Positions 1 to 11,268 of a DNA stretch of 64,000 nt are shown here, piece after piece (positions within the stretch are counted from its first letter, which is position 1; every line of letters begins with the position of its first letter). Position numbers and translations under genes: made by a program. The notes beneath the pieces are model-generated. The model saw only the letters and a list, made by a program, of their open reading frames with translations, was not told where the DNA came from and made no database searches. Origin of the DNA: Begonia masoniana (lineage: Eukaryota; Streptophyta; Magnoliopsida; Cucurbitales; Begoniaceae); NCBI GenBank assembly GCA_022432975.1, contig CM039508.1, positions 32,134,433 through 32,198,432 of the forward strand. Direction: 5' to 3'.

Positions 1-433
1 ACGATATCTATGTGCATTGATTATGAGTAAATATGGTCTCACAACTTTTGGGTGGGAAACTAATTTCGCTATTTGTGTCTTACTTTGCAATCATTGAAAG
101 CATATTTCTTTAGGTTTTTATCTTTTCAGGATTGTATTTTCAATTTTGGGAAGATAGATGGATTGAGACCTCTTTTTTGTGCTATTTTTTCAAGCATCTA
201 TCGACTAGATCACAATAAAAGTAATTCTATTGTCTCTCTTTTCAAATCAAATGAAACTAAAAATCCTTGGCATCTCGCATTTCGAAGAGAGATGGAAATG
301 CTTACAGAAATCAATCATAGTTTATTCTCGGGTTACATAAATTAAATTGAGTGGTTCAATATTTAATCCTAGTTTAGTTTAGTAGCCCACTGAAAAAGAA
401 TCCTCCAGTGGGCTCCCTCGGTTTAACATAGGT
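1..433. other. Left edge, no recognised gene
   Basis: AT-rich sequence. A 90-codon open frame on the plus strand (73-345) matches nothing I recognise and has no domain-like composition. The part next to 434 probably belongs to the degraded Gypsy sequence that follows. Confidence 0.4.
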
Positions 434-745
434 CTATTCTGCAGCCTCAAACTCTAGAGCTCTGGCCGAATTATCTGCATAGAGTACATCTAAAACTCCA
501 GATATAATGACACTTTTCCGAATCTCCGGCTTCAACCCTTGCATGAAATGGTGCACCTTATCCTCATTCTTGCTCACCAAGCGTGGCGTAAATCGAGATA
601 ATGCTTCAAACTTCCAAATATATTCAGCCACCGAGCCAGTCTGTCGTAGCTGCGTGAACTCTGTCAATTTAGCCGCTTGCACTGTACAGCTGAAATATTT
701 GTCATAGAACACGGTTTTAAACCATTCCCACGTTATTACTAAGTC
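434..745 (-). pseudogene. Ty3/Gypsy gag fragment
   Basis: About 100 codons of the retrotransposon gag (capsid) domain survive on the minus strand. The pattern FYDKYF...GSVAEY...F..LSRF...KV..F..GLKPEI is the same as in the gag of the complete elements Gy-A and Gy-B further right, but more diverged. The annotated frame starts at an internal Met, and the similarity runs upstream to about 745 (a TWEWFK-like stretch). Both ends are broken, and no zinc knuckle follows. The protease fragment at 3384-3590 lies on the same strand but in the wrong order to belong to a single collinear copy, so the two are either separate remnants or rearranged. Not a functional gene. Confidence 0.85.
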
Positions 746-866
746 TTAATTACGTGTCCATGAAGCTTATTGGTCGTCGATACACGTCGTTCTCATCGTT
801 TCAAGTTAAAACCTTGAAGGTGAAATGGATAACTTAGGTTCTAACCACAAGTCATGTAACAGTTGC

Positions 867-3378
867 TATAACACCCGGCATTTTGTCTATGTAATTTCTC
901 CCCGAATCATTTTGTGGGATTAATTTGGTATTAATACAATGAACGTTTTGTTGGAAACCAAATCGATAGAAATTATATATAGATACATATAAATATGTAT
1001 ATTTGGATAATGAGATAAAAACCAAACTAATGTATGAGTGAATGAAACCATTAGTTAGAGATGCATGGAGGGGTAAATTGGGAAGAAATTAAGGTTGGTG
1101 GAAGGGAGCCAATGGATGGTTGCCAAATGTCAATAACTTGCTGAGAAACCTACCTATTCTCCTCTCATCTATGTGAACCTTCACACTCATCCCTTCCTCT
1201 CTGTTTCCTCTCTTCCAGACAAAAATCATCCATCGAAGCACCTTCGATCTTCCTTGATTTTTCTTTTGTTTCTGCCTAAGGTAAGCATCTACTTATGCTA
1301 ACTTGTCTGGACCAGTTAAGATGACAGTTTTGTTGAAGTTTAGGGTTTGTGATATTTTGGAGAAAACTCGTTGTTATTGCATGAAAACATGTTGGTTTGT
1401 TTTCTAAAAGCCTGAATGGAGTTAGAAGCATATCTTACAAGTTATTTGTTAGCATTTACAGCTTGTTTATTTTCTCTACGTGCATGTTTTAGGTCCGTGC
1501 ATAACCGAGACGTTCAAGACTATCAACTCTACAGCAAACAGGTAAGTTCATATCCGTAGGCTGGCCCTTAAGGCCCTAAATCACAGAGATACTAGGTATT
1601 TCTTATGTCTGGTGGTTTCGGGTAGAGGAAGTTAGAGTTAAGTTCTGAGTTATCTGTGCCACACATTACGTTCTGTTGTAATATTTCTGTTGCCTGCCGT
1701 TTTATGTTTAAGCACTGTAAATGCTCATGCATACACAATTTTTCTGAAAGACATGCAAAAGTTTTCTGTGCACGGTTTTGAAGTTAAGAAAGATAAAATC
1801 TGACTGTAATGTATTGGTTAAGTGCGGGACGGGGACTGGCCTACTGTTCTGTACAGCTCTGTCTGTTCTGTTCTATTTCTGTTCTGTAAATCTGTTATGT
1901 GTCTGTCGTGAACTTACCAGTTCCCCTATAAGCCCCACTTATACCCCTCTGACAGATAAAAACAATGTTCTGTAATGTCACTATATTATGAAAAGTTCAT
2001 GCATAGCATATGCATCACTGCATTTATATGTTCTTACTGAATTTTAGACCATAGGTGAGCTATCTGATGTAGGTACTAAAACTGTGGATGAGGACTTTGT
2101 GTTTCAAGATGATGATTTGTTGTAGTTGGCGGGTCGAGCTCATGGGGGCTGGTTGCTGCAGCCAGACACATTCTGTTTCTGTGAGGGTATTTTAAAATTA
2201 TGTCAAGTCCTGTATAACTTTTGAAATTTTAAACTGGTGTATAGGATTGGTGTTGATGTTTAAAAACCCCTGTCTGATGAAGTTTTGGTAATGCATATCG
2301 AGTTCTGTACAGTCTTCCAGATCTTAAAACAATGTATAAGTTCTGATATTTAAGTTTTAAAAACTTTGTATTTGACAGTTGTGTATATTCTGAAGTATTT
2401 TAGAATTGTTTGGAATATTTCTCTTTTAGGGTGTGCATGGATTATCTCTGGTCTTAGAGTTATCCATGAAATCTGTTTTCTTTGAATTCTATCGTGTTTT
2501 CTTGATATGCCCAAAATCATGTTGTGAATCGTTTTTCTAAAGTGTGAAGTTTTCACACTTTCTATTTTCACGATTTCTGTTTTAATGCAATCCTGTTAAA
2601 AGTTGTCAAATTCTGCCCTTTTAAACTACATCTTCCGATCACGTCTACCGCTGCTTTAAATTCACTTCTACAGTTGCCCGTTTTAAAAACCACGTCCACT
2701 GCTACTTGTAAAATCACATCCATCGCTGCCCGCTGCCCTTTTAAAACTGCATTCACCGCTGTCTTTAAAATTACATCTTCCGCCTGACATCATTTATTTT
2801 GTCCTACTCACATCCACCGCTGCCTTTAAAATTACATCTTCTGCCTAACGTCATCTATTTTGTCTTACTCACATCCACCGCTGCCACTGTTCACTTTTGT
2901 CTTATTCACATCCACCGCTGCCTTTAAAATTACATCTTCCGCCTGACGTCATCTATTTTGTCTTACTCATATCCACCGCTGCCACTGTTCACTTTTGTCT
3001 TATTCACATCCACCGCTAGTTTATATTGCCGCCCAGTTTACTTACATTTTCTACCTACGTCTTCCGTCCCGTTTATTTACTCCTTCGGCCACAGATCACC
3101 CGATTCCGGTATTCACTGTAGCTTTTCTCTTAATATGTCTTCTGATTCTGTTCCAAGTGTTCTGATTCCCTTCTGCAATTCATTCTGCAGTCCAGTTTAA
3201 TTGTCTTACCGATTTGTCTTTAAATCCCGAGAAGGTTTTCCCTAGATGTGAAGTTTTAAGGGTTGTTTTAAAAGTCCCGTCTGTTTTCTGTTTTAAAAAA
3301 AAAAATAATATGTCCTGTTTTTCTGTTAAACGTCCGGAGTGATGGATCCTCAGCCCGATCGGGTTTGGGGCCATCACA
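867..3378 (+). mobile_element. Solo LTR A, Gypsy type, TSD GTTGC
   Basis: The left end reads TATAACACCC and the right end CCATCACA. The 5-bp duplication GTTGC stands immediately outside both ends (862-866 and 3379-3383). At 2512 bp with no internal coding region, this is a solo LTR left by LTR-LTR recombination. The first dinucleotide is TA instead of TG, a single G-to-A change. It is related to solo LTR D (50638-53049): both share the stretch GAAGTTAAGAAAGATAAAAT (about 1781-1800 here) and a GGTAAGTTCATA tract near the first third. Orientation is inferred from the TGTAACACCC-type start. Confidence 0.9.
2620..3030. repeat. Degenerate repeats with CATCCACCGCTGCC in solo LTR A
   Basis: Units of roughly 60-100 bp recur, each combining ACATCCACCGCTGCC, TTTAAAATTACATCTTCCGCC, (T/A)GACGTCATCTATTTTGTC and TTACTCACATC. 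At least four units are visible. The perfect palindrome TGACGTCA lies at 2944-2951. Confidence 0.75.
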
Positions 3379-3383
3379 GTTGC

Positions 3384-3590
3384 AGCCCAAGACTCAAGAG
3401 AAATTTAAACTAAATTACAGTTAACCTCATTTGCCACCTAAGTTCAACTTCACCACAAAAGCTGCTGCTACAAATGAATGGGATGCACCTGAATCTATCA
3501 ACATAAATGCTGGTACTGAATTAACAATTACAGTACCTGAGATTACTGCAGAACGATCTTGGATCATAATTGTCTCGTCTATGGATATTT
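3384..3590 (-). pseudogene. Ty3/Gypsy aspartic protease fragment
   Basis: Translated on the minus strand, this piece contains the retropepsin catalytic motif LIDSGASHSF, preceded by a VISGTVIVNSVPAF-like strand. The same arrangement precedes [10 protein letters not shown] in Gy-A. It starts directly at the TSD of solo LTR A, so that LTR inserted at or beside this older Gypsy remnant. Only about 45-60 codons remain; neither gag zinc knuckles nor RT are present next to it. Confidence 0.8.
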
Positions 3591-4105
3591 AATGGAGTTC
3601 CTATTCCACCAAAACAATAAGTCAGAATTGTCTAAAAAATTCTCCAATTTTTTAGACAAATATTGATCAATCTCTGACATATTAGTTTCGTCGTTGCTCT
3701 TAAAAGAATTTTCAGACCCATAAAACATCGAGTACACTGCACTTGAACGAATTTGCACCGAAGAACTCGTTGACTTTGGAGACTTAATATTATTTTGTAT
3801 ATAAATACCTATGTATGTAGCAATATTTTTGAAATCTGTCTAACTAATGGCTCGTGGAGACTGTTTTAAAATGGTAACAAAGATTTTGATGAAGGTAAAT
3901 CCATACATTGTGTTTTTCTCACTGACTCATTATTTTAAAATAAAATTATTAAAGCAGTTTTCTCACACGTCAGAGTATAGTATAAGATTTGCTACTGAGT
4001 TAGTCACTCAGTAGTCCATTGGAATAGAGGCAAGTGATTAAATATTACGTTTAAGTGTATGAAACTCTTGTGTAGTTACTCAAAGAATGGCGGTCTATTT
4101 TCAAT
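3591..4105. other. Unassigned AT-rich stretch
   Basis: I see no coding similarity here. A TTTTCAATGATTAACAG tract just before the neprosin-like piece resembles an intron 3' end, so part of this may be old intron sequence. Confidence 0.4.
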
Positions 4106-4111
4106 GATTAA

Positions 4112-4217
4112 CAGGGCCAAGCAAATGGAAATTGGTGGTTAGTTCTTACAGACCACCATACTCATAAATTTGTGGGTTATTGGCCAAGTGAGCTTTTTCA
4201 ATATTATTTAACAATCT
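4112..4217 (+). pseudogene. Neprosin-domain (DUF239) exon fragment
   Basis: In one plus-strand frame, about 30 codons read ...GNWWLVLTD... and ...FVGYWPSELF. NWWL followed about 15 residues later by GYWP..LF is the signature of the C-terminal part of the plant neprosin (DUF239) peptidase domain. The block is preceded by a plausible splice acceptor (AACAG) and then runs straight into Copia gag-like sequence in another frame, so only one exon piece survives. A real gene would need the remaining domain (about 200 residues), which is absent. Identification rests on one short motif pair. It could have been carried here by a transposon or be the relic of a host gene. Confidence 0.55.
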
Positions 4218-4227
4218 CCAGTACTAC

Positions 4228-4372
4228 AGATGGGAAGCTCTTGAAAAACTTTACTCTGCTGCGTCTTTTGCGAGAATTTCTGAGCTTCGCACAAACTTGC
4301 AGTCGTTTCGCAAAGATGGTATGAGTGCAATGAACTATGTTCAGAAATTCAAGAGTCTCTACAATTTACTAC
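4228..4372 (+). pseudogene. Ty1/Copia gag (UBN2-type) fragment
   Basis: The plus-strand frame reads RWEALEKLYS, then LRTNLQSFRKDGMS, then YVQKFKSLYNLL. This is the pattern of the Copia gag polyprotein domain (W..L...Y...S..R...L..L...L..L...M....Y...F..L...L). About 48 codons remain between the neprosin-like fragment and the truncated LARD LTR. No zinc knuckle or pol follows. Confidence 0.6.
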
Positions 4373-4416
4373 AGATATTACTATGTCTGTGGTGATATCT
4401 AACTGTTCCTAACTTT

Positions 4417-5414
4417 GGAGACGCGCGCACAGATTATCCATGACGCGCAACCAGTGCCAAACAAGGAAGATAGCCACCGTGCAATAGCGAACGCCAACCA
4501 GGGCGTGCATCGCCGTAGCAGTGTGCGAGCACGAGGAGACATCGCCACAACAGCACGCGTGTGCACGAGGAGACATCGCCGCAGCAGCATGCGAGCACGA
4601 GGATACAGAGTCAGCATGCGCACCAGACAGTGCCAGTGCGCGTGCCAGACAACCAGCACACTCACTAGCGAGCGCCAGCACACGTGCCAGCTAGCCAACG
4701 CACGCACCGACAAGCCGCGCGCGCATCCAGGGGTTACCAGCACCCGTTTTCTAGTTCACTCGACCCTGTTCGGTTCACGGCCTGATTCGACTCCAACGGA
4801 TACAGTTTAATGGGAAGATTTTGCAGACGCTCCCTCCTTCAGTTTCTTCCTTCTCTTTTCCCAGTTGTTCCTCTGTATTTAACTCCTTTCCCTCCATTTT
4901 AACCTATTTGGTTAATTGATGAATATTTGGAAATGTTGAAGTTTAAGCTTCATTGTGAGTTCCTTGCATGGGTTTCTCGTTCTCGGTGTTCTTCCACAGA
5001 GGGTGTTAGGCACCGATGGATCACCAATTGCATTCTAAGTTGAGGTATACTTGGGAGTGCTCTCAGTCCTCTTCTTTCTCTCCTCTTTGTCCAGAATGGA
5101 TCGCAAGAGAAGGGGGCAAAAACCATTATCTCTCCACTGAGAATTCGTTCGCTGGCAGCGAAGAAATTCATCACCCAATCGCCTGGACATTTGGGTCAGC
5201 TTCGGGTTCTTCTTTTTCCTCCTCCTTTTAGTCCATCAGTGGTTTTTGAGAGGTTTGCAGCATTGGCCACCTTCTCAATCACTTGGTAAATTTCCTCCTC
5301 CCTCCTTGCCGTTTTCCTTTGTTTTTCGTCCTGTTTGTCCATGTTTTTCTTTCTCTTCGTTTAGCTTCCGCAAATGTGAGATGAGTGTCATGATTGGCAC
5401 CCCAGCCCCCATCA
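4417..5414 (+). repeat. LARD 5' LTR (truncated)
   Basis: Collinear with 20942-21922. The shared blocks include the GC-rich repeat tract, a TTTTAATGGGAAGATTTTGC block, a TAATTGATGAATATTTGGAAA block and the CACCCCAGCCCCCATCA end. Arg-rich open frames across it are by-products of the repeat tract. Confidence 0.8.
4490..4640. repeat. GC-rich minisatellite in LARD LTR
   Basis: Units of about 33 bp contain (G/C)AGCA..GCGAGCACGAGGAGACATCGCC, repeated about three times. The right LTR has the matching tract at about 21010-21125. This is an island of high GC and CpG in otherwise AT-rich DNA, with alternating purine/pyrimidine runs such as GCGCGCGTGCGCAC in the right copy. Confidence 0.8.
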
Positions 5415-5416
5415 TC

Positions 5417-5428
5417 TTGTATCAGAGC
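5417..5428 (+). other. LARD primer binding site (tRNA-iMet)
   Basis: TTGTATCAGAGC lies 2 bp after the CATCA end of the left LTR. It matches the plant initiator-Met PBS TGGTATCAGAGC at 11 of 12 positions. Confidence 0.75.
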
Positions 5429-6001
5429 TAAACCTGGAGCTCATGAGTTTTCTATTTTCGTTTCCTATTCTGCTTTTCATTTGTCGTGTCTGTTCTTTGT
5501 TTTACTTTAGCATGTTTCTGTTCTGGTCTTTAGTGTAAATTTTTCACTTATGTTGCACCCATTAGCATGTCACGTTTAGGATAGTTTGAATGAGTTAGAG
5601 TAAAAAACAAAAAAAATTCTCTCTTGTTGTTTCTCTATTTTTGGTTTATTTTTCTGTCTGTTTTTCTTATTCCCATTTCTGTTTGTTTCTCTTGTGTCAT
5701 GTCATGTTTAGGACCTTAGCTGTGTTAGATTTTAGGTTTGTTGGGAGACTCTTCGAAATAGTTGACCGAGAGGAATGTTTGTGATTTTTTTTTTGTTTGC
5801 ATTGTGCTTTGTTGTCGAACTTGTTATTTATTTGGATTCTGTTGCTGTGATATTAGCTGATATAATTTTTGTCATCTTAACCTCATGTTTCTGATAAGCA
5901 AGCATGAATTAACCATGGCCCGTATCGATTTAATTTTCAGAATGTTATTATTAAAAAACATGTTATGTTTGTGACTTTTGTGCTTGTTGTTTTGTGGTTT
6001 G
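5429..6001. other. LARD interior, left part (non-coding)
   Basis: T-rich sequence with many TTTAGG and GTTTCT runs and no protein similarity in any frame. It continues at 17401 beyond the nested insertions. Confidence 0.6.
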
Positions 6002-6214
6002 TGTAACGCCCCGAATTATATAAACCCGGTTCGTTACTCATAATACATAACCACACTATAACATTCTGAGAAAAACTTCTAATTTCACTCGACGGTCAAA
6101 ATTTGATCCTTAAACGTAAAAACTTGCAGTGAAAATTTTTTGTATAAAACAACATTTATTAATTTAATTAAAATATTAAAGATAATTGGTTGAAAGAAAA
6201 CAAAATAAAATGGA

Positions 6215-6770
6215 ACACGTCCACCGCTGAACAGTTCTAGCGATAGAAACAAAAGGGCATCTATCGCTAAATAGTGTCAGCGGCAGAAGCAGAAATAAAA
6301 TAGACTCAGCGGTAGAGGCGAAAATAGAGGGCATCCACCGCTAAACAGTGTTAGTCGCACGACATGTCGACTACCCACATCCACCGCTCACGTCCACCGA
6401 TCAATTCCTTCGAACGACAGAAAGCCTCAGCATTCGCCGATCACAAAGCGACAAAATCTAATACTCATTCCTACGCTCAAATCCACCGGTCACAAAATGA
6501 CAAAAATCTAATACTCACTCCTACGCTCACATCCACCGGTCACATAACGACAAAAACTCAACATCCACCTGTCACAAAATGACAAAAATCTAGTACTCAC
6601 TCTTACGCTCACATCCACCGGTCACATAACGACAAAACCTCAACATCCACCGGTGGACTACATCCACTGATAGACAAAACACTCAACGTCCACCGGTGGA
6701 CTACATTCACCGATAGACAAAGCACTCAACATCCACCGGTGGACTACATCCACAGATAGACAAGCACTCA
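6215..6770. repeat. CCACCGGT/CCACCGCT repeats in solo LTR B
   Basis: CATCCACCGGTCACA, ACGACAAAA and CATCCACCGGTGGACTACA recur as imperfect 40-65 bp units. This is a less homogenised relative of the 61-bp array in Gy-B. Confidence 0.75.
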
Positions 6771-7147
6771 ACATAACAGCATAACAACCATTTTCACTCT
6801 ATACAAAGAAAACTCTGACTACCTAAAGCGCTTGAGCATTTTACTAAAAATCGATCAAAACAACATAAGTCCACAACTTTCTAAAAATATCGAGCAAAGC
6901 AACTACCTCTAAACCAAATCATGTTTTTCATTCTCAGAACAAGAAAACCATAAAGTTGTTAAAAACACCAGAGCTATTAATGTTATTAAAACTATCTGCA
7001 TACTTCCACAAGACATTTAACCACTAAAACTTCATATTTAGACAACAGTTAAACCGCCCCATCAGTTCACCAAGTCGAGGCATGAATGTGCTCCCCCAAC
7101 AAGCCTATTCCTCAACATGCTCAGAGAACACACCTTCTGAGGCTTCT

Positions 7148-9417
7148 TGTAACGCCCCGAGTTTTCCCAACCCAGTTTGTTACTCATAAACTCAAACATG
7201 ACTAAGAAACTTTGGACCAAATTTAAAATTTCGCTCAAAGGTCTAAATTTGACATTTTTCTAAAACTTCAAAACATTTAAATACTTGCAGCGGAAATCAT
7301 TTGAACAAAAATAGAGTTAAACAAAACTAAAGAACAATGTTTGAATAATTAATTGAGATGTTAGGGAACATTCGGCCAAAAGAAATAAGGTTTAAATCGC
7401 GAAATACTTTGAAAGTCGCAAGAGTCAAACTCGTCTGCCGTTGAACAAAGTCAACAAGACGGCAGAAATACAACTGAAGGATCTCTACCGATGACGTCAG
7501 CCAGAGGATCATTCTTCCAGCTTCTGCCGATCGCAAACGACGAGTTTTGCTACTCTCATCTACCGATGACGTTAGCCGGATGATCCATTCATCCAGCCTC
7601 TGCCGACCACAAGACGACAAAAGACTTTACTCACAAAACAAAACAAACAGAATACATTGACCGGTCACTAAACGACAAAAGTCTTCCCGCATCTTCCGAT
7701 AGACATAATACACAATGTCCACCGATCACTAAACGACAAAATCATTTCCCACATCTTCCGATAACTATAGCACTCGACATCCACAGATCGCTAAACGACA
7801 AAAATCTAAACTTTCTACCGATGAAATAAACTACACCATTCCAATAGACTTAACACGTTACTCCTACTGGTAGAAAACAACCATCTTCTACCGATAGAAA
7901 ACGATGTCTTCTACCGATAGATTACCACCTACCGGTAGAAAACAGAGCAATTTTTCCACAACTCATACTCTATACAAAAACAACTCTACTGCGAAGGGAC
8001 TTATTCGCTTCAATGAAACCTTTCGAAAATGACTCCATTCCCTACATTACTCAATTCCAATAAAAACCAATGCTAAAACAGCAATGTACTATTTTAAGAA
8101 GATTTCAAAATGTGTTTCAAAACATTGAAAACTATTGCTGTCATAAGACTCAACATACTTAAGTGAAAACATTGTTGACTGAACCAGAGAGTTTTCAAAC
8201 CTAAGATTAGGACATTAAAAGTTGATTCTGTCAGTGAAACTTAAACACAACTCAGCTATCCAGTTTTTCACTACAATGCACATATACAAAACACTGTTTA
8301 AACCGCCTCATCAATTTACCAAGTCGTGGCCTGAATGCGCTCCTCCAACATCATCTATGCATTTGTGAACTCAGGGAAATCACCTGCAGTAACCTCAAAA
8401 CCTACATCACAAAACTCATCTATTAGCTTAATGCTAAGCAAGCAAAGCAATAATGAAATGATATGCTGAAACATAAAACCTAAACATGCAGTTTCTACTT
8501 TCTTATCTCAGTTGTACATTCGTTCGTTTACTGATCTGATCCCTCGGTTCCCTTGGGAGTGGGATCAGTTCTCCCAATGTTCTACATCCTCTACTCGATT
8601 AAGGGGCGGATGAAATCCCTTAATAGCTATTCTGATCCCTCAGTTCCCTTGGGAGTGGGATCGCTTCTCCCAATGTTCTACATCCTCTACTCGATTAAGG
8701 GGCGGATGAATTCCCTTAATAGCTATTCTGTCACATTCGGTTCATGTCTTACCATTCTTTACATGAAAATTCATTTTCGTAATCTTTCATAAAAATCATG
8801 ATGCATGTCATACAAACTCATTCGCACAATGCATAAATCCTAATGTTTTGTGATGTAGGCCCGAAGGCACATGCATACTTTACTTACCTGGATTCCTGGG
8901 GAAATGTTTGGTTGCTAACCACTTCGGGTTCTGCTCAAACCTAAAACCATAGACAGTGTATTAGTTAAACTTTATTCTAAACTATCCAGGAGTCTTAAGG
9001 AAATTAGTTTGGGAGCTCAGATCTTCGTGTATTCTCGATTCTGCACTAAACCCGAAACTACACATATTCACAACACTCCCAAAAACACATACATTGCATT
9101 CCCTCTGTTATCTAACTGTCAAGTCATAAGGAAAAATGAAGGAACTCACCTAAATCGGAGAAATCACTGGAGAAATCGGAGGGAAAATCGCCTGGAACTC
9201 TGATGAGCTTGAGCTGAATACCGAGAAAGGAAAAATAAAGGGGCAGTGGCGGCTAAACCTCTTTAAACCCTCCCTTAAATACGTTATCCACAATAAATTA
9301 CAATTTACCATTTTGTCCTTACTCATTCACTTATTAACCTAATCACTAAATCACCCAAATTTAAATTTTAAAGCATTCTAAAAAAAGTAAATCGGTTAAT
9401 AGAAACCGGCTGTTACA
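7148..9417 (-). repeat. Gy-A 3' LTR
   Basis: Runs from TGTAACGCCCCGAG to GGCTGTTACA. It holds CTACCGAT/CCACCGAT tracts (7480-7930), the palindrome TGACGTCA (7492-7499) and a 96-bp tandem duplication (8538-8729). Confidence 0.95.
8538..8729. repeat. 96-bp tandem duplication in Gy-A LTR (two copies)
   Basis: The unit starts GATCCCTC(G/A)GTTCCCTTGG, contains ATTAAGGGGCGGATGAA and ends CCCTTAATAGCTATTCT. It is repeated once with few changes. The same duplication is in the 5' LTR (about 15481-15672), so it predates this insertion. A GC-box-like GGGGCGGAT lies in each copy. Confidence 0.9.
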
Positions 9418-9430
9418 ATCTACCCTCCTT
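9418..9430 (-). other. Gy-A polypurine tract
   Basis: On the minus strand, AAGGAGGGTAGAT directly abuts the TGTAAC start of the 3' LTR. It primes plus-strand DNA synthesis. The identical tract is in Gy-B. Confidence 0.88.
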
Positions 9431-9452
9431 AAAAGAATTTTGTTTTCAAAAT

Positions 9453-11268
9453 TCAGTACCTGAATAATTCTGGATGTTGGTCCATCATGTCTTGCTGGCG
9501 CTCCCAAGTTGTCTCCTCAATATTCTGGTTACGCCACAATACCTTCACCAATGGAACTTCCTTGTTGCGCAATACCTTTACTGCATAATCTAAGATCTTT
9601 ACTGGTTTCTCTTCATAGGCAAGGGTAGGATGAATCTCAAAGTCTTGCTGTTCCATGACTTGGTTTGGATCCCTTATGCACTTTTTCAACATAGAAACGT
9701 GGAATACATCATGTATCCCTTGCATAGAAGTTGGTAGTTGTAACTGGTAAGCTGTTTTCCCAATCCTCTTCAGAATCATGAACGGTCCAATGAACCTGGG
9801 GTTCAACTTGCCTCTTTCCAAATCTCACAACTCCTTTAAATGGTGATATCTTAAGAAAAACTTCATCACCTACTTCAAATTCTAATTCTCTACGCCTCAA
9901 GTCGGCATAGCTCTTCTGTCGGCTTTGAGCTGTTAAGATCCTCTGGCGGATGAGAGCAATTTTCTCCATTGTCTGCTGCACAATGTCAGGACCAATTAAT
10001 CGTGCTTCTCCAACTTCATCCCAATACAATGGAGATCTGCACTTTCGTCCATACAATGCCTCGTATGGTGTCATGCCTATTGTTGTCTGAAAACTGTTGT
10101 TATAAGAAAATTCAACTAAGGACAAGTGTTTGCTCCATGAACCTTGAAAATCTAATACACATGCATGGAGCATATCCTCTAATGTTTGAATAGTCCTTTC
10201 GGATTGTCCATCAGTTTGAGGGTGGAAAGCTGTGCTAAAACTAAGCTGTGTTCCCATAGCCTTGTGCAAACTTTTCTAAAACTTATATGTAAATCTAGAG
10301 TCTCGGTCTGAAACTATGGTGCTTGGAACTCCATGCAGTCTAACAACTTCATGCACATACAACTTAGCAAGTTGATCCATCGAGTATGTCATCTTTATCG
10401 GTAGAAAGTTGGCAGATTTGGTTAAACGATCAACTATCACCCAGATTGCATCATGTCCCTTTGCTGTTCTAGGCAATCCCACAACAAAATCCATCGTTAT
10501 TTGTTCCCATTTCTATTCAGGGACTGGTAGAGGTTGCAATGTTCCTGAGGGTCTCTGATGCTCAGCTTTAATCTGCTGACAACACAAACATGATCCCACA
10601 TACTCTGCCACACTCCTTTTCATACATGGCCACCAATAATGCTGTTTAAGATTCTTGTACATCTTTGTACTTCCGGGGTGAACAGAAAATCGAGAAGAAT
10701 GTGCTTCAGAAAGAATCTCATCTCGAAGTTCCTTAATGGCAGGAACAAACCATCTATTGCTAAACCTAAGGATTCCATCGGCGGAATAGTTAAAATCCGA
10801 CTTGTCTGTAGAGCCAACGCATGATTTATACTTATTGCATTCAGTGTCGTTCCTTTGAGCTTCCTTTATTTTCTCCAAAATAGTAGGCCTCAAGGATATG
10901 GCCGAAAGCATAGCTGATACACTGGATACTGCTTCTAGATTAAACTTTTGGAATTCCGACTCTAAAGCTAGTGGCATGTCAAAAATCATGGCTGAGGCTT
11001 ATGTTGTCACTCTACTCAAGGCATCTGCCACAACATTTGCTTTGTCGGGGTGGTACTTAATCTCGAAATCATAATCCTTTACAAATTCCAACCATCGACG
11101 TTGCCTCATATTTAATTTCTTCTATGTGAAGATATACTTCAGGCTCTTGTGATATGAAAATATCTCACAAGATTGTCCATACAAATAGTGTCTCCAAATC
11201 TTTAGAGCAAAAACCACAGCAGCTAACTCTAAGTCATGCATAGGGTAATTCTTCTCATGTGTTTTCAA
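9453..11268 (-). pseudogene. Gy-A pol 3' half: RNase H, integrase, chromodomain (broken)
   Basis: This continues the gag-pol frame past the stop at 11269-11271. Visible parts in order: the rest of RNase H; the integrase HHCC zinc site (H..H in EAHSSRFSVHPG, CLCCQQ); the integrase core with MDFVVGLP and VSDRDSRFT (the two Asp) and AFHPQTDGQSERT (the Glu side); then the chromodomain (about 9453-9660) containing KILDYAVKVLRNKEVP, KVLWRN and TTWE. Breaks are TAG at 11122-11124, TAA at 10999-11001, TAG at 10513-10515, TAG at 10276-10278 and a frameshift near 9820. Two of these stops replace Trp codons (TGG to TAG). The chromodomain would steer integration to modified histone tails. Not translatable as one protein. 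Confidence 0.92.

Noticed and set aside
434..3590. One Gypsy element with gag (434-745) and protease (3384-3590) split by solo LTR A
   Set aside because: Both are on the minus strand but in reverse order (protease upstream of gag), so they cannot be one collinear copy.
4399..4810. Arg- and Cys-rich ORFs on both strands
   Set aside because: They are produced by the GC-rich minisatellite of the LARD LTR, with overlapping frames on both strands and no domain.
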